Shown one piece after another: positions 1 to 9,260 of a DNA stretch of 64,000 bases. Every line of letters begins with the position of its first letter. Position 1 is the first letter of the stretch. Below the pieces are notes generated by a model. It was not told where the DNA came from, made no database searches, and saw only the letters and a list, made by a program, of their open reading frames with translations. The DNA is from Acinetobacter haemolyticus (GTDB lineage: Bacteria; Pseudomonadota; Gammaproteobacteria; Pseudomonadales; Moraxellaceae). Where the stretch lies: assembly GCF_900406815.1 (NCBI RefSeq), contig NZ_OVCN01000013.1, positions 1 through 64,000 on the forward strand. Reading direction: 5' to 3'. A program made the translations under genes and the position numbers.

Positions 1-2
1 CT

Positions 3-128
3 GAACCTGAACCTGAACCTGAACCTGAACCTGAACCTGAACCTGAACCTGAACCTGAACCTGAACCTGAACCTGAACCTGAACCTGAACCTGAACCTGA
101 ACCTGAACCTGAACCTGAACCTGAACCG
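3..128 (+). repeat. Tandem hexanucleotide repeat GAACCT encoding (Glu-Pro)n in the tau linker
   Basis: Twenty perfect copies of GAACCT (3-122) are followed by one variant, GAACCG (123-128). The array is in frame with the dnaX C-terminus and encodes 21 Glu-Pro dipeptides. The window begins inside the array, so the true length is unknown. Because the unit is 6 bp, gain or loss of copies would change linker length without a frameshift. Confidence 0.97.
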
Positions 129-863
129 CAAAATGCTGATCTAATGGTTTTTGATGCTGAGGATGGGCAACTTATCGGGCTGGATTTATCGGCTGATCAG
201 CAGCATCTTCAGGCAAATATCACAGAGTCAGAAGAGGTTTTAGTTTTCTCCGTTGAATCACATCCCCAAGTTCAATCGAGCGAGCAGCTCGTTGTGCAGA
301 CGCAGGATGATCATTTCGATCTAGTGGAGGATACTCCACATGTTGATGCAACCATGCCTGAAGCGGTTATGACAGAGGCGAGTGATAGAGAGAAGTCAGA
401 TCAATCGATATCGCAACAGGATAATGAAGCGCAAACTGATTTAATGCCTCAGGACATTCTCAAACTGCCTATGCAGGTATTAGAGGGAGAGTGGGATTTA
501 GCGAAATGGGAATACTGGTTTAGAACCAGTCAATTATCACCGGCGGTCCAAGAACTTGCACAGCATGGGGTCATGCATGGGCAAATTAATGGTGCTTCTA
601 TTTTTCATATTCCGCAGCAATATGAAGGGATGTTGTCTCAACTGCAACATGGTTTAGAAGAGGCCTTGAAAGCACAATGGTCTAAGACGCAATTCAGTGT
701 GCAGTATGGTGATGTAAGCTCAAGTACACCTCTGATTTTGCAAAATTCACGTAAGGAAAAAGCATTTAATCGGGCTGTTGAGCTATTGCATCAAGAGCCG
801 ACGATTAAAAGTTTAGTGGATACTTTTGATGCTGAGTTACAAAATATTCAGTTGAAACCCTAG
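3..863 (+). CDS. dnaX: DNA polymerase III subunit gamma/tau, C-terminal part (5' end outside window)
   Basis: Tau is the clamp-loader subunit that ties the loader to the polymerase core and helicase. Only the C-terminal part is visible. The reading frame is open from base 3, runs through a Glu-Pro dipeptide repeat (3-128), then an acidic low-complexity linker, and ends in a folded domain of about 130 residues beginning near [15 protein letters not shown]. Conserved tryptophans in that domain ([12 protein letters not shown]) resemble the polymerase-binding C-terminal domain of tau. The ATPase domain and any programmed frameshift site lie upstream and cannot be seen. The identity rests on the C-terminal domain only, so another multidomain protein is possible but unlikely. 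A hairpin follows the stop codon. Confidence 0.82.
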   Translation, partial: EPEPEPEPEPEPEPEPEPEPEPEPEPEPEPEPEPEPEPEPEPQNADLMVFDAEDGQLIGLDLSADQQHLQANITESEEVLVFSVESHPQVQSSEQLVVQTQDDHFDLVEDTPHVDATMPEAVMTEASDREKSDQSISQQDNEAQTDLMPQDILKLPMQVLEGEWDLAKWEYWFRTSQLSPAVQELAQHGVMHGQINGASIFHIPQQYEGMLSQLQHGLEEALKAQWSKTQFSVQYGDVSSSTPLILQNSRKEKAFNRAVELLHQEPTIKSLVDTFDAELQNIQLKP

Positions 864-871
864 GTTTTAAT

Positions 872-903
872 AAGGGCAGAGCCTTCCTTGTTGCTTTGCC
901 TTT
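872..903 (+). terminator. Terminator-like hairpin after dnaX
   Basis: Arms 872-882 and 893-903 pair over 11 positions, including two G-T wobbles, with a 10-nt loop. The T-rich stretch (908-916) starts only after GGTG, so termination efficiency is uncertain. It lies just after the dnaX stop and before the convergent thioesterase gene. Confidence 0.4.
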
Positions 904-907
904 GGTG

Positions 908-1351
908 TCATTTTTCTATCAGTAAATATTGATTGAGTATTTCACGCATCTCTTGAGGAATTGCCATACTCTTACGGCTTTTTCGGTCAACGAATACATG
1001 AACAAAGTGTCCTTGAGCAGCAGTTTGGGGTTGATTCTGTTTAAAAATTGCTAACTCGTAACGTAAGGAAGAGTTGCCAATTTTACCAATCGCAACACCG
1101 ACTTCAATCATTTCTGGAAAAGACAATTCTTGTAGGAAACTGCATGCTGAGTCTACCACTAGCCCAATAATCTCGCTGTTGTGAATATCAAACCCTGTTT
1201 TTTGGATGAGGAGTGAATTTGCGGCCGTGTCAAAATAACTATAATAGGTCACATTATTTACGTGACCGTATATATCGTTGTCCGCCCAACGAGTTTGAAT
1301 GTTAAAAAAGAATTTAAATTGTTCACGTGTTCTAAATATTGGCTTACTCAT
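908..1351 (-). CDS. Acyl-CoA thioesterase, 4HBT hot-dog fold (YbgC-like)
   Basis: A 147-residue single hot-dog domain of the 4-hydroxybenzoyl-CoA thioesterase type. The N-terminal stretch TRWADNDIYGHVNNVTYYSY contains the family's catalytic Asp region (ADNDIYGHVNN, equivalent to D-x-x-G-H-V-N-N). The length is normal for the family. Its start codon overlaps the stop of the upstream alcohol dehydrogenase in an ATGA arrangement, so the two are co-transcribed and probably translationally coupled. The substrate cannot be deduced; pairing with an alcohol dehydrogenase suggests acyl or aldehyde metabolism, but that is inference. Confidence 0.85.
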   Translation of the reverse strand: MSKPIFRTREQFKFFFNIQTRWADNDIYGHVNNVTYYSYFDTAANSLLIQKTGFDIHNSEIIGLVVDSACSFLQELSFPEMIEVGVAIGKIGNSSLRYELAIFKQNQPQTAAQGHFVHVFVDRKSRKSMAIPQEMREILNQYLLIEK

Positions 1352-2508
1352 GCATAAATCGCCTGATAAATTTGTAATGCATCTTGCTCAGTCATTTCTC
1401 TCGGATTATTTTGCAATAATCGAGTTTGTAACATCGCATCTTTTGCAAGTTGTGCTAATTGTGATTCTGCAATATTCAAATCTTTTAGTTTTAGCGTCAA
1501 ACCACTGTGATCTAAATGATTTTGCATATGATCGATAAATAAATCACATAGTCCATCAGTACAGCCTGTGCTTCGAGGGTCTAATAGTTGCATTAACTCA
1601 GCATAATATTGTTTAGCTGTAGGCGCATTAAACTTTAGTACTTCCACTAGAACGAGCGCATTCGTATGTCCATGTGAAAGATGAAAATGCCCACCCAAGG
1701 GATATGCTAACGCATGAACTGCTCCTACAGGCGCATTGGCAAATGCCTGACCAGCGAGCATTGAACCCACTAACATATTTTGGCGTGCTTCTAAATCAGA
1801 ACCATCCTTAAGTACTTTGGCTAAATTATTATTCAGTAGCAATAAAGCATTTTTGGCCAACATATCTGCATAAAAGTTCTTTTTTAGATGTGAGGTATAG
1901 GCCTCTATGGCATGTACCATGGCATCTATTCCTGTTGCGGCAGTGATATGTGCTGGCAAAGCTTGGGTAAAGGTTGCATCCAAAATAGCCACATCAGCAT
2001 ACAGTATAGGTGAGACTACGCCCATTTTGGTTGTCGCACCCGTAGTGACAATCGAAATTGGAGTAACTTCTGAACCTGTGCCAGCTGTAGTTGGAACGAG
2101 AATTAAAGCCAAACGCGGCGCTTTCGCTTGATTTACCCCATAAATTTCGGTGAGATTTTGCTGTTGTTGTGGATGTGCGAGTAATGCAATTAATTTAGCA
2201 ACATCCATCGAGCTGCCACCGCCAAAACCGATTACAATATCAATCTTTTCCTGTTTCGCGAACTCAACTGCTTCTAATACTAGGTGTTCTGGAGGGTCAG
2301 CTTGAATATCTGAATAAATAATATAATCCAGTCCAGTTTGCTCTAAAATGTTTAGAATAGGGAGATGCAGTTGATGCTGAATCATTCCTTCATCAGTAAC
2401 TAAGAGTGCTTTACGATAATTCTGCGATTGCAAAATATTGCTGAGTTCATTAATGGAGCCCAAGCCTGAAATAATGTTGGAAACGGTCTGAAATTGAAAT
2501 GAGTTCAT
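1348..2508 (-). CDS. Iron-containing alcohol dehydrogenase
   Basis: A 386-residue group III (Fe-dependent) alcohol dehydrogenase, the usual family length. The NAD-binding glycine motif GFGGGSSMDVAKL lies near residue 95. Metal-binding residues are present in the segment ATGIDAMVHAIEAYTS, and further histidines occur in AVHALAYPLGGHFHLSHGHTNA. It probably interconverts a primary alcohol or lactaldehyde-like substrate with NAD(P)H; the exact substrate is unknown. It is the first gene of a two-gene minus-strand operon with the thioesterase. About 220 bp of AT-rich DNA separates it from the divergent phosphatase gene. Confidence 0.88.
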   Translation of the reverse strand: MNSFQFQTVSNIISGLGSINELSNILQSQNYRKALLVTDEGMIQHQLHLPILNILEQTGLDYIIYSDIQADPPEHLVLEAVEFAKQEKIDIVIGFGGGSSMDVAKLIALLAHPQQQQNLTEIYGVNQAKAPRLALILVPTTAGTGSEVTPISIVTTGATTKMGVVSPILYADVAILDATFTQALPAHITAATGIDAMVHAIEAYTSHLKKNFYADMLAKNALLLLNNNLAKVLKDGSDLEARQNMLVGSMLAGQAFANAPVGAVHALAYPLGGHFHLSHGHTNALVLVEVLKFNAPTAKQYYAELMQLLDPRSTGCTDGLCDLFIDHMQNHLDHSGLTLKLKDLNIAESQLAQLAKDAMLQTRLLQNNPREMTEQDALQIYQAIYA

Positions 2509-2728
2509 ACTTGTATCCTTTCGCCTGGGGTTGAATGGTTTTCATTCTGCCATGGGTATTGATGAATGTCAGTATTTCTTTATACGTATCCGACATAGTC
2601 AAAATACATCGTTAAATTGTTAACAAAACCCAATAAATACAACATTTTTATATGATATTGCTATAGGTTTCAGCACACAAATAAATTAACATAAGATGCT
2701 GTTTTGACTGTGTAACTTTGAGGTGATT

Positions 2729-3241
2729 ATGCCATCTAAAACGCCCTATAAGGTGTTGTGTGTCTGTTTAGGAAATATTTGCCGTTCACCAACAGCAGAG
2801 GTTGTTTTCAGACATCATTGTGATGCGCATGGTCTAAATGTAATTGTCGATTCGGCAGGTACCAGCAATTATCATCCAAATAAAGCTCCAGATCGCCGTA
2901 GTCAGCACCATGCAAGTCAACGAGGCTATGACCTTTCGGCATTGCGAGCAAGACAAATGATCCTGATGGATTTTCTTGAGTATGATTTGATTCTTGCGAT
3001 GGATCATGAAAATTTTGAGAATATTCAATCGCTGATGACGAAAGCAATCATTGAGTTTGGCGCCCATAAAATTCGAGCCAAAATTGCTTTGATGAGTGAA
3101 CATGATCCTCGATATTCCCAACAAGCTGTCCCAGACCCATATTATGGTGGAGCGGATGGTTTCGAGCGAGTACTTGATCAGTGTGAATCGAGTAGTCAGG
3201 CATGGGTAAATATTTTAAAAGAACAAATGAGCGTTGCGTAA
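2729..3241 (+). CDS. Low molecular weight protein-tyrosine-phosphatase
   Basis: A 170-residue cytoplasmic phosphatase. The catalytic loop C-x5-R-S is seen near the N-terminus (CLGNICRS, Cys13 and Arg19 counted from the chosen start), and the general-acid aspartate lies in the C-terminal segment VPDPYYGG. I chose ATG 2729 because GAGG at 2719-2722 is well spaced for it; a GTG at 2723 overlaps the ribosome site. The gene ends immediately before murB. Such proteins either dephosphorylate tyrosine kinases of capsule export (Wzb type) or act generally. No capsule genes are adjacent, so the housekeeping type is more likely. Confidence 0.9.
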   Translation: MPSKTPYKVLCVCLGNICRSPTAEVVFRHHCDAHGLNVIVDSAGTSNYHPNKAPDRRSQHHASQRGYDLSALRARQMILMDFLEYDLILAMDHENFENIQSLMTKAIIEFGAHKIRAKIALMSEHDPRYSQQAVPDPYYGGADGFERVLDQCESSSQAWVNILKEQMSVA

Positions 3242-3257
3242 TAGGGTTAAATGTCAT

Positions 3258-4286
3258 ATGCAAGTAAAACAACAGGTTCAACTTCAACATTTAAACACCT
3301 TAAATCTCGATGTGACCGCTTCTCATTATGTTCAAATTGATCAACCGAGTGAGATTGTTGATGCTTTGGCATTTGCAGAACAAGAAAATTTGAATGTACT
3401 CATTTTGTCTGGTGGCAGTAATTTATTGCTACCACAACGTATTCATGCTTTGGTAATTCATCTCAATATTCAAGGTATAGATGTGTTGGATGAAGATGAC
3501 CAAAGTATCACGGTAAAAGTTGGGGCAGGTCAGGTTTGGCATGATTTTGTATTATACAGCACCAAGCAAAATTGGTTTGGTCTGCAGAATCTTGCATTAA
3601 TTCCGGGTTTGGTGGGTGCTTCACCTGTCCAAAATATTGGTGCTTACGGCGTGGAGGTGGGTGAGTTTATTGAATCTGTTCAGGTCTATGATCGTGAACT
3701 CAAGCAATTTGACACCATTGCGGCTCGTGACTGCCATTTTTCATATCGTCATAGTATTTTTAAAGATCATCCACAGCGCTATATCATTGTGAGTGTTGTC
3801 TTTAAATTGTTGAAACACCCAGAATTAAAACTAAATTATGGTGATCTTCAACAAGCAGTTGGGGATGAGTTGACTGCTGAAAATTTGCAAAATCAAGTAA
3901 TTCAAATACGTCAAAGCAAGTTGCCTGATCCAAAAGAATATCCAAATGTAGGTAGTTTTTTTAAGAATCCGATTTTAACTCAAATTGAATTTGACAAAAT
4001 TACTCAACAATTCCCAAACATTCCACATTATCCTCAAGGCAACGGCAGTGTTAAAGTTGCAGCAGGTTGGTTGATTGACCAAGCAGGCTGGAAAGGAAAA
4101 CAGCTTGGTCCAGTGGGTATGTTCCATAAACAGGCGTTAGTCTTGGTGAATTACTCAAATGCCACCTTAGTTGATGTTCAGCGTACATACAAAGCGGTAC
4201 AGCATGATGTAAAACTGAAATTTGGCATTCAGCTTGAACCTGAACCTGTGTTGTACAGTGATCAAGGTTTAATTCAATCACATTAG
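3258..4286 (+). CDS. murB: UDP-N-acetylenolpyruvoylglucosamine reductase
   Basis: MurB uses FAD and NADPH to reduce UDP-GlcNAc-enolpyruvate to UDP-MurNAc, the second committed step of peptidoglycan precursor synthesis. The FAD-binding segment [10 protein letters not shown] lies near residue 50. The family block [19 protein letters not shown] is present, as is the catalytic serine region [10 protein letters not shown]-terminal glutamate lies in [10 protein letters not shown]. Starting at ATG 3258 gives 342 residues, the length typical of type I MurB. An upstream in-frame TTG (3234) would overlap the phosphatase stop and has no ribosome site. It is co-directional with the phosphatase upstream and the ElyC-like gene downstream. 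Confidence 0.96.
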   Translation: MQVKQQVQLQHLNTLNLDVTASHYVQIDQPSEIVDALAFAEQENLNVLILSGGSNLLLPQRIHALVIHLNIQGIDVLDEDDQSITVKVGAGQVWHDFVLYSTKQNWFGLQNLALIPGLVGASPVQNIGAYGVEVGEFIESVQVYDRELKQFDTIAARDCHFSYRHSIFKDHPQRYIIVSVVFKLLKHPELKLNYGDLQQAVGDELTAENLQNQVIQIRQSKLPDPKEYPNVGSFFKNPILTQIEFDKITQQFPNIPHYPQGNGSVKVAAGWLIDQAGWKGKQLGPVGMFHKQALVLVNYSNATLVDVQRTYKAVQHDVKLKFGIQLEPEPVLYSDQGLIQSH

Positions 4287-4300
4287 AGTTGAGGAGATAT

Positions 4301-5422
4301 ATGAAGAAAGTGCATTGGATGGTCAGTTTAGTGCGAATCATTACGATACTTTTCGTGCTATTGGGCTGCTTTGTGCTTTTTTTATATTCACCTTTTTATT
4401 CTCAAGTAATGGTCAAAGGTTTAAATCATTTTGTCTCGTTCAATGTAAATGAAGTCGCTGCTGAAAGCCAAAAATCGGCGGCTTTGAGTGAACATGAGAG
4501 CCTAGAACCTGGTTCAAATTTATGGATCGCGCGGCAAGCATATTTTAAGTTGTTGGATAATAAGGATAAACAACGAGATGCTGAGGATCTTAGAGTTCTT
4601 CAAGCACGCTATAAGGTGCTACAACAGCTGATTGTTGAAGAACAAGAGAAAGCACCAGAAGATCCAAACAAAAAAACAAGTTTGCCAGAACAAGCTTCCG
4701 ATCAAGAACATATGCTTGCAGCAAGTAGCCCAGCGGACTTTTTGCAACATACAACTACCGAGAATCAGGCTTTGATGGATGCATATCTTAATTTTCTCGA
4801 TACTTATCCTATACCATTACCTATAGATGAAGAATCCGAGTCATTACTGAGTAAGGATTTACTTGAGTCTAAAAAAAATAAACAAGATGATCGTGGTGAT
4901 TTAAAAGATACAAATCAACCTTATGCAATTGTTGTTTTAGGTGGAGGGCTCACACTTGGTGCAAATGGTAAAGATATTGTTGTAAATAATTATACAAGAC
5001 TTCGTTTAGAGCGTACTTTGGAAATAGAGAAACAATATAACTTACCTATTGTTCTGAGTGGCGTAGAAGCACCTTATATGCAAGCTTGGTTAGAAGAACG
5101 AGGCATTAAAGCCAAATTACTAGAAAATAGAAGTATGAATACTTGTGAAAACTCGCGTTTTAGTTCTTTACTGCTTCAAAAGAAAGGTGGTGCTCCTAAA
5201 GTCATTCTCATTACAGATGAGTATCACATGCCACGAACCCGACGTTTGTTTGCTTTGAATGGGATCGAGACAGTTCCTGTTGTTGCGCCGATGCCTACCA
5301 AATTAACGAGTTGGCGTCCAAGTGAAAAGAATTATGATCACAGTCGACGTGCAAACTATGAGTTACTTGCTACGATTCGTGATGTCCTGTTTGGTTCAAG
5401 TGATTGTCGGGAGATACCATAA
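4301..5422 (+). CDS. ElyC/SanA/YdcF-family (DUF218) membrane-anchored protein
   Basis: A 373-residue protein with one N-terminal membrane segment (about residues 8-30, IITILFVLLGCFVLFLYS), a long charged region of about 170 residues, and a C-terminal DUF218 domain beginning at YAIVVLGGGLTLGANG. The domain motifs LSGVEAPYMQAWLEERG, LLENRSMNTCENSRF and LITDEYHMPRTRRLF match the ElyC/YdcF pattern, which in E. coli is linked to envelope biogenesis. It is probably anchored in the inner membrane with the domain in the periplasm. ATG 4301 has GAGGAG just upstream. The stop codon shares one base with the next start. The biochemical function of the family is not established. Confidence 0.75.
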   Translation: MKKVHWMVSLVRIITILFVLLGCFVLFLYSPFYSQVMVKGLNHFVSFNVNEVAAESQKSAALSEHESLEPGSNLWIARQAYFKLLDNKDKQRDAEDLRVLQARYKVLQQLIVEEQEKAPEDPNKKTSLPEQASDQEHMLAASSPADFLQHTTTENQALMDAYLNFLDTYPIPLPIDEESESLLSKDLLESKKNKQDDRGDLKDTNQPYAIVVLGGGLTLGANGKDIVVNNYTRLRLERTLEIEKQYNLPIVLSGVEAPYMQAWLEERGIKAKLLENRSMNTCENSRFSSLLLQKKGGAPKVILITDEYHMPRTRRLFALNGIETVPVVAPMPTKLTSWRPSEKNYDHSRRANYELLATIRDVLFGSSDCREIP

Positions 5423-6450
5423 TGTCCAATATTCCTTTCCTTAATCCGACAATTTTAAAGCAACTTGACTTGCCTGTTCCTAATCGTGAGACAACCCCTC
5501 AGTTACTGGAGGTGTTAGATCTGAATAAAACGAGCGAACCACCAAAAGCGTTGTTGGCTTATCGCAAATTATATGGATTAGATTCCCTTGAGTGTGAACA
5601 CTGGCAAGGTTATGTGGAAATGCCTTTGTTTCGTCTGCATGTGCAAGTCTTCCAGCCCTTACAAGACAAGGTGCAAGGTACAGTATGCTTATTACATGGC
5701 TATTTAGAACATAGTGGAATCTACCAGCCCATTATCAAAGAGATCTTGGATCAAGGTTTTAGTGTGCTGACTTATGATTTGCCTGGACATGGTTTAAGTG
5801 ATGGTTCTGCTGCCAGTATCCAGAACTTTGATCATTATCAACAAGTCCTGCATGCTGTATATGATGCTGTGCGTGGTGCAAAACAATTACCTAGACCGTG
5901 GCTAGGCATTGGGCAAAGTACGGGTGGGGCGATCTGGATGCATCATTTATTGGAGTTTGCAGAGCGTCGAGAAGATCCAATTGTAGATCGAGTATTGTTG
6001 TTATCCCCATTGATTCGTCCTGCAAAAACAGCATGGTGGCACAATTCAGTGGGTTTGGGAATCATTCGCCGTATCAAAAGCCAAGTGCCGCGGCATTTTC
6101 GCCGTAATAATCATAATCCAGAGTTTTTACGTTTTATCCGTCTTAAGGATCCGTTGCAACCTCGTATGATGGGAATGGACTGGATCCTTGCGATGTCAAA
6201 GTGGATGTTAGAAATGGAACTGCGGCCAGCGTGTCGCATCCCTGTATGGTTGGCGCAAGGTGCGCTCGATCAGACTGTAGATTGGCGTTACAACATTGAA
6301 TATATACGCCGTAAATTCAGATTGCAGACTTTGTTGATGCTAGAAGAGGGTTCGCATCAGTTGATTAATGAGCGCGCTGATATTCGCGCAGCACTGACAG
6401 GGTTAATACCTGCTTTTCTGCATGCAAAACCAAATCACCACTATTATTAG
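5422..6450 (+). CDS. Alpha/beta hydrolase (serine hydrolase, lysophospholipase-like)
   Basis: A 342-residue cytoplasmic alpha/beta hydrolase of the S33/lysophospholipase type. The oxyanion motif LLHGYLEHSG, the nucleophile elbow GIGQSTGG, an acid candidate in AQGALDQTVDW and a histidine in EEGSHQLINE are all present in the right order. The start ATG 5422 overlaps the previous stop (TAATG) and is preceded by GGGAGA, implying coupling to the ElyC-like gene. It probably hydrolyses an ester or monoacylglycerol; the natural substrate is unknown. The last codons and the stop lie inside the 5' arm and 3' arm of a terminator hairpin. Confidence 0.85.
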   Translation: MSNIPFLNPTILKQLDLPVPNRETTPQLLEVLDLNKTSEPPKALLAYRKLYGLDSLECEHWQGYVEMPLFRLHVQVFQPLQDKVQGTVCLLHGYLEHSGIYQPIIKEILDQGFSVLTYDLPGHGLSDGSAASIQNFDHYQQVLHAVYDAVRGAKQLPRPWLGIGQSTGGAIWMHHLLEFAERREDPIVDRVLLLSPLIRPAKTAWWHNSVGLGIIRRIKSQVPRHFRRNNHNPEFLRFIRLKDPLQPRMMGMDWILAMSKWMLEMELRPACRIPVWLAQGALDQTVDWRYNIEYIRRKFRLQTLLMLEEGSHQLINERADIRAALTGLIPAFLHAKPNHHYY

Positions 6451-6462
6451 TGGTGATTTTTT
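6432..6462 (+). terminator. Intrinsic terminator overlapping the hydrolase stop codon
   Basis: A perfect 12-bp stem (6432-6443 with 6448-6459) with loop TTAT is followed by a T run to 6462. The TAG stop (6448-6450) lies within the 3' arm. It terminates the murB-side transcript and, being symmetric, may also stop the convergent minus-strand transcript. Confidence 0.85.
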
Positions 6463-6476
6463 AAAATTAATTTAGA

Positions 6477-8147
6477 TTAAAAACTTTTGGCATCTGCTAT
6501 TTTCCACATACGATAATAAAAGTTCTCATCATCATGTAAATCATCTTGCAGTAATTCATTTTCTTTCAAGAAAAAATGGATTTGTGCATAGTTTTTGATT
6601 TCACGGTCATTCATACGCTGCGCTAAATGATGTGCCTTAATATCTGAAGGATGGCGTAAACCTGCTGCTGCAATCATTTCTGAAAGTGCGTGCAAGGTAT
6701 TTTTATGGAAACTAAATACCCGTTCAGCTTTGCTTGGTACATGAATAGCCTTTTGGCGGTCAGGATCTTGCGTGGCTACACCTACAGGGCATTGATTGGT
6801 GTGGCAGCTTTGAGCTTGAATACAACCTACGGCGAACATAAAACCTCGCGCTGAGTTCACCCAATCTGCGCCGAGTGCAAAAGTGCTGGCAATATCGAAG
6901 GCACTGATAATCTTGCCACTCGCGCCAATTTTGACTTGACTACGTAAACCAGCACCCACTAGTGTGTTATGCACGAAACGTAAACCTTCGCGCAAAGGTG
7001 TACCAATATAGTCACTAAACTCAATGGGTGCAGCGCCTGTTCCACCCTCAGAACCATCCACAACAACAAAATCAGGAATAATTTTAGTTTCAAGCATTGC
7101 TTTCACGATACTCATGAATTGCCATGGTTGACCAATGCATAGTTTAAAACCAACTGGCTTACCACCTGAAAGTTCTCGTAGTTGTTGAATGAAGTGCATC
7201 ATTTCAATGGGTGTATTAAAACTTGGATGCCGAGAAGGCGAAACACAATCATATTCTCTAGAAATGCCACGAATACGTGCAATTTCTTCCGTGATCTTAT
7301 GCTTGGGTAAAATCCCGCCGTGACCAGGTTTTGCTCCTTGAGAAAGTTTGACCTCAATCATTTTGATTTGCGGGTTTTTAGCCTGTTGAGCAAATTTCTC
7401 TGGATCAAATAAACCCTCGGGAGTACGGCAACCAAAATAACCACTGGCAATTTGCCAAACAATATCACCACCATTTTCCAAATGATAAGGACTTAAACTT
7501 CCTTCGCCTGTATCGTGATAGAAATTACCTAAACGAGCACCTTGGTTAAGAGCAAGAATTGCATTTGCACTTAAGCTACCAAAACTCATTGCGGAAATAT
7601 TCATAATAGAAGCACTGTATGGCTGACTACACTGAGAGTTTCCGATAAGGACACGAAAGGTTTCGGGGTTAGCAGGTAAGCACGGTGTAATTGAATGCAC
7701 GATAAAACGATAATTGGGTTCATATACATCAATGATAGAGCCGAACGGTTTATCTGCATTTTCATTTTTAGCACGTTGATAAACGAGGCTTCTTTGCATC
7801 CGCGAAAATGGCAGAGCATCTTGATCAGCCTCTATAAAATATTGTCTGATTTCAGGACGCACATCCTCAAAAATAAAACGGAAATGCCCTAATATGGGAT
7901 AGTTTCTTAAAATTGCATGTTTCTTTTGTAGTAAGTCATAAAAACCAACTAAGCTGAGTAAGCCAGTAACAAGCCATAAGCCGTTAAGCAAGGTATCCGA
8001 TATAAAATAATAAATAGTATATGGGGTATGGGTTATTCTGAACCATGTAATCGTTAAAGTAATAAAAATACACAGGAACCAAATCGAATGTCTTGAAAAG
8101 AAAGTGTTAAGAAGTTTGTGTCGTATAGCTTGTGCTGGACTCGCCAT
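6477..8147 (-). CDS. FMN-binding glutamate-synthase-family protein, membrane-anchored
   Basis: A 556-residue protein resembling the FMN/iron-sulfur half of the glutamate synthase large subunit. Two hydrophobic segments (about residues 17-65) precede the catalytic domain. The domain carries the substrate region PGHGGILPKHKIT, the barrel motif VVDGSEGGTGAAP, and a C-x5-C-x4-C-P cluster motif (CIQAQSCHTNQCPVGVATQ) typical of the 3Fe-4S site. No glutaminase domain is present, so it is unlikely to be a classical GOGAT. These stand-alone proteins are common in proteobacteria and their reaction is not well defined. It is a single minus-strand gene with a long AT-rich upstream region. Confidence 0.85.
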   Translation of the reverse strand: MASPAQAIRHKLLNTFFSRHSIWFLCIFITLTITWFRITHTPYTIYYFISDTLLNGLWLVTGLLSLVGFYDLLQKKHAILRNYPILGHFRFIFEDVRPEIRQYFIEADQDALPFSRMQRSLVYQRAKNENADKPFGSIIDVYEPNYRFIVHSITPCLPANPETFRVLIGNSQCSQPYSASIMNISAMSFGSLSANAILALNQGARLGNFYHDTGEGSLSPYHLENGGDIVWQIASGYFGCRTPEGLFDPEKFAQQAKNPQIKMIEVKLSQGAKPGHGGILPKHKITEEIARIRGISREYDCVSPSRHPSFNTPIEMMHFIQQLRELSGGKPVGFKLCIGQPWQFMSIVKAMLETKIIPDFVVVDGSEGGTGAAPIEFSDYIGTPLREGLRFVHNTLVGAGLRSQVKIGASGKIISAFDIASTFALGADWVNSARGFMFAVGCIQAQSCHTNQCPVGVATQDPDRQKAIHVPSKAERVFSFHKNTLHALSEMIAAAGLRHPSDIKAHHLAQRMNDREIKNYAQIHFFLKENELLQDDLHDDENFYYRMWKIADAKSF

Positions 8148-8486
8148 GTGTTTCAGTTTCCAGATGTTTCACTAGGCCTAACCTTGCCAATACTGGCTGA
8201 GAACTACAAGTGAGGAATTGTTAGTAGAGATAATGATTCTAAATAACAATATATTTAAATACACTATGTTCATAAAAATTAATAGCTATCATTGAGTTTT
8301 ATATTATTGATAATTAATTTATATAATTATAATTTAATATGATACAGATAAATAACAAAAAAGAAATTTAATGCCAATTATTAATATAAATCTGAACGTA
8401 AAATATGGCTGATTTATTGAATGGTTTAAATAAAAACCATTATATAAGTTGGAAAATATAATTATTTAACAATAAAGAGGTGGAAG
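8148..8486. other. AT-rich intergenic region between divergent genes
   Basis: No coding sequence or RNA gene is supported here. The stretch is strongly AT-rich and must hold the promoters of the glutamate-synthase-like gene (minus) and of the small lipoprotein gene (plus). The only recognisable motif is a Fur-box-like sequence at 8229-8247. Confidence 0.6.
8229..8247. promoter_or_regulatory. Possible Fur box
   Basis: The 19-mer GATAATGATTCTAAATAAC matches 14 of 19 positions of the classical Fur consensus GATAATGATAATCATTATC, with the left nine bases identical. It lies 82 bp upstream of the minus-strand glutamate-synthase-like gene and 240 bp upstream of the plus-strand lipoprotein gene. In such AT-rich DNA, chance matches are common. 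Confidence 0.3.
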
Positions 8487-8966
8487 TTGAAACTGGTTTA
8501 TATTTCAGTATTATTAGGCGGTGTTTTATCCGGTTGTATGAGTATGACTAAGCATGAAGATTATTCTACACAACAAATAAAAGTGTGCAAAAACACAAAT
8601 GATCAAGAAATTAGTGCTTTATTTGACAAATGGAATCAAGGTTTACAAAGTGGCAAACCTGAAAGCATTGTGCAGCTGTACGCAGAGGATTCCATTTTAC
8701 TTCCGACTTTATCCAATAAGTTAAGATTTACTGCTGCTGAGAAAGAGGATTATTTCAAACATTTCATGGAAAACTCACCTACAGGAAAAGTTGAAACAAG
8801 GTTTATTGATATTGGATGTAATACTGCGCTTGATACAGGGGTTTATACTTTTTCTTTTACAAAAACAGGAGAGGCAGTAAGAGCACGTTATAGTTATACT
8901 TATCATTGGAATGGTAAGCAGTGGCTAATTACCAGTCATCACTCTTCTTTGATGCCAGAAGCATAA
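8487..8966 (+). CDS. Putative lipoprotein of the SgcJ/EcaC (DUF4440, NTF2-like) family
   Basis: A 159-residue protein with a lipoprotein signal peptide: a short hydrophobic stretch followed by the lipobox LSGC (Cys at about residue 17). The rest resembles the NTF2-like SgcJ/EcaC or calmodulin-kinase association fold, with the pattern ISALFDKWNQGLQSGKPESI, an alternating beta region, and the ending YHWNGKQWLITSHHSS. TTG 8487 is chosen because GAGG (8477-8480) is correctly spaced and the signal peptide starts there. It stands alone, with about 340 bp upstream and about 290 bp of featureless AT-rich DNA downstream (8967-9260). The ligand is unknown. Confidence 0.7.
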   Translation: MKLVYISVLLGGVLSGCMSMTKHEDYSTQQIKVCKNTNDQEISALFDKWNQGLQSGKPESIVQLYAEDSILLPTLSNKLRFTAAEKEDYFKHFMENSPTGKVETRFIDIGCNTALDTGVYTFSFTKTGEAVRARYSYTYHWNGKQWLITSHHSSLMPEA

Positions 8967-9260
8967 TTAAAAAATAATCTTAGATTGGGAAATTTCTACG
9001 TGAATTAGAGGTAAAGTGATATTTATCTCTAATTCGAAATTTTAAGGTGAAAGTATAAATATATAAAAATTATTCTTAGAACTAATAACGATGATATTCA
9101 ATTTCAGAAAAACCACATGTTCCTTTATATCTATTTTCTTTATAATCACCAAGTATATTCGGCTACTGCTTCTTTGTCTTATTTATAATATTTTATCTAA
9201 AGTGATTTATTAGTTGCTTGATTAGGCTACAATTCACAGCTTCAGCTTACCAAAAATGAT

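Noticed and set aside
1..128. A CRISPR-like or satellite array at the window start
   Set aside because: The unit is 6 bp with no spacers and is in frame with dnaX, encoding Glu-Pro; it is a coding microsatellite.
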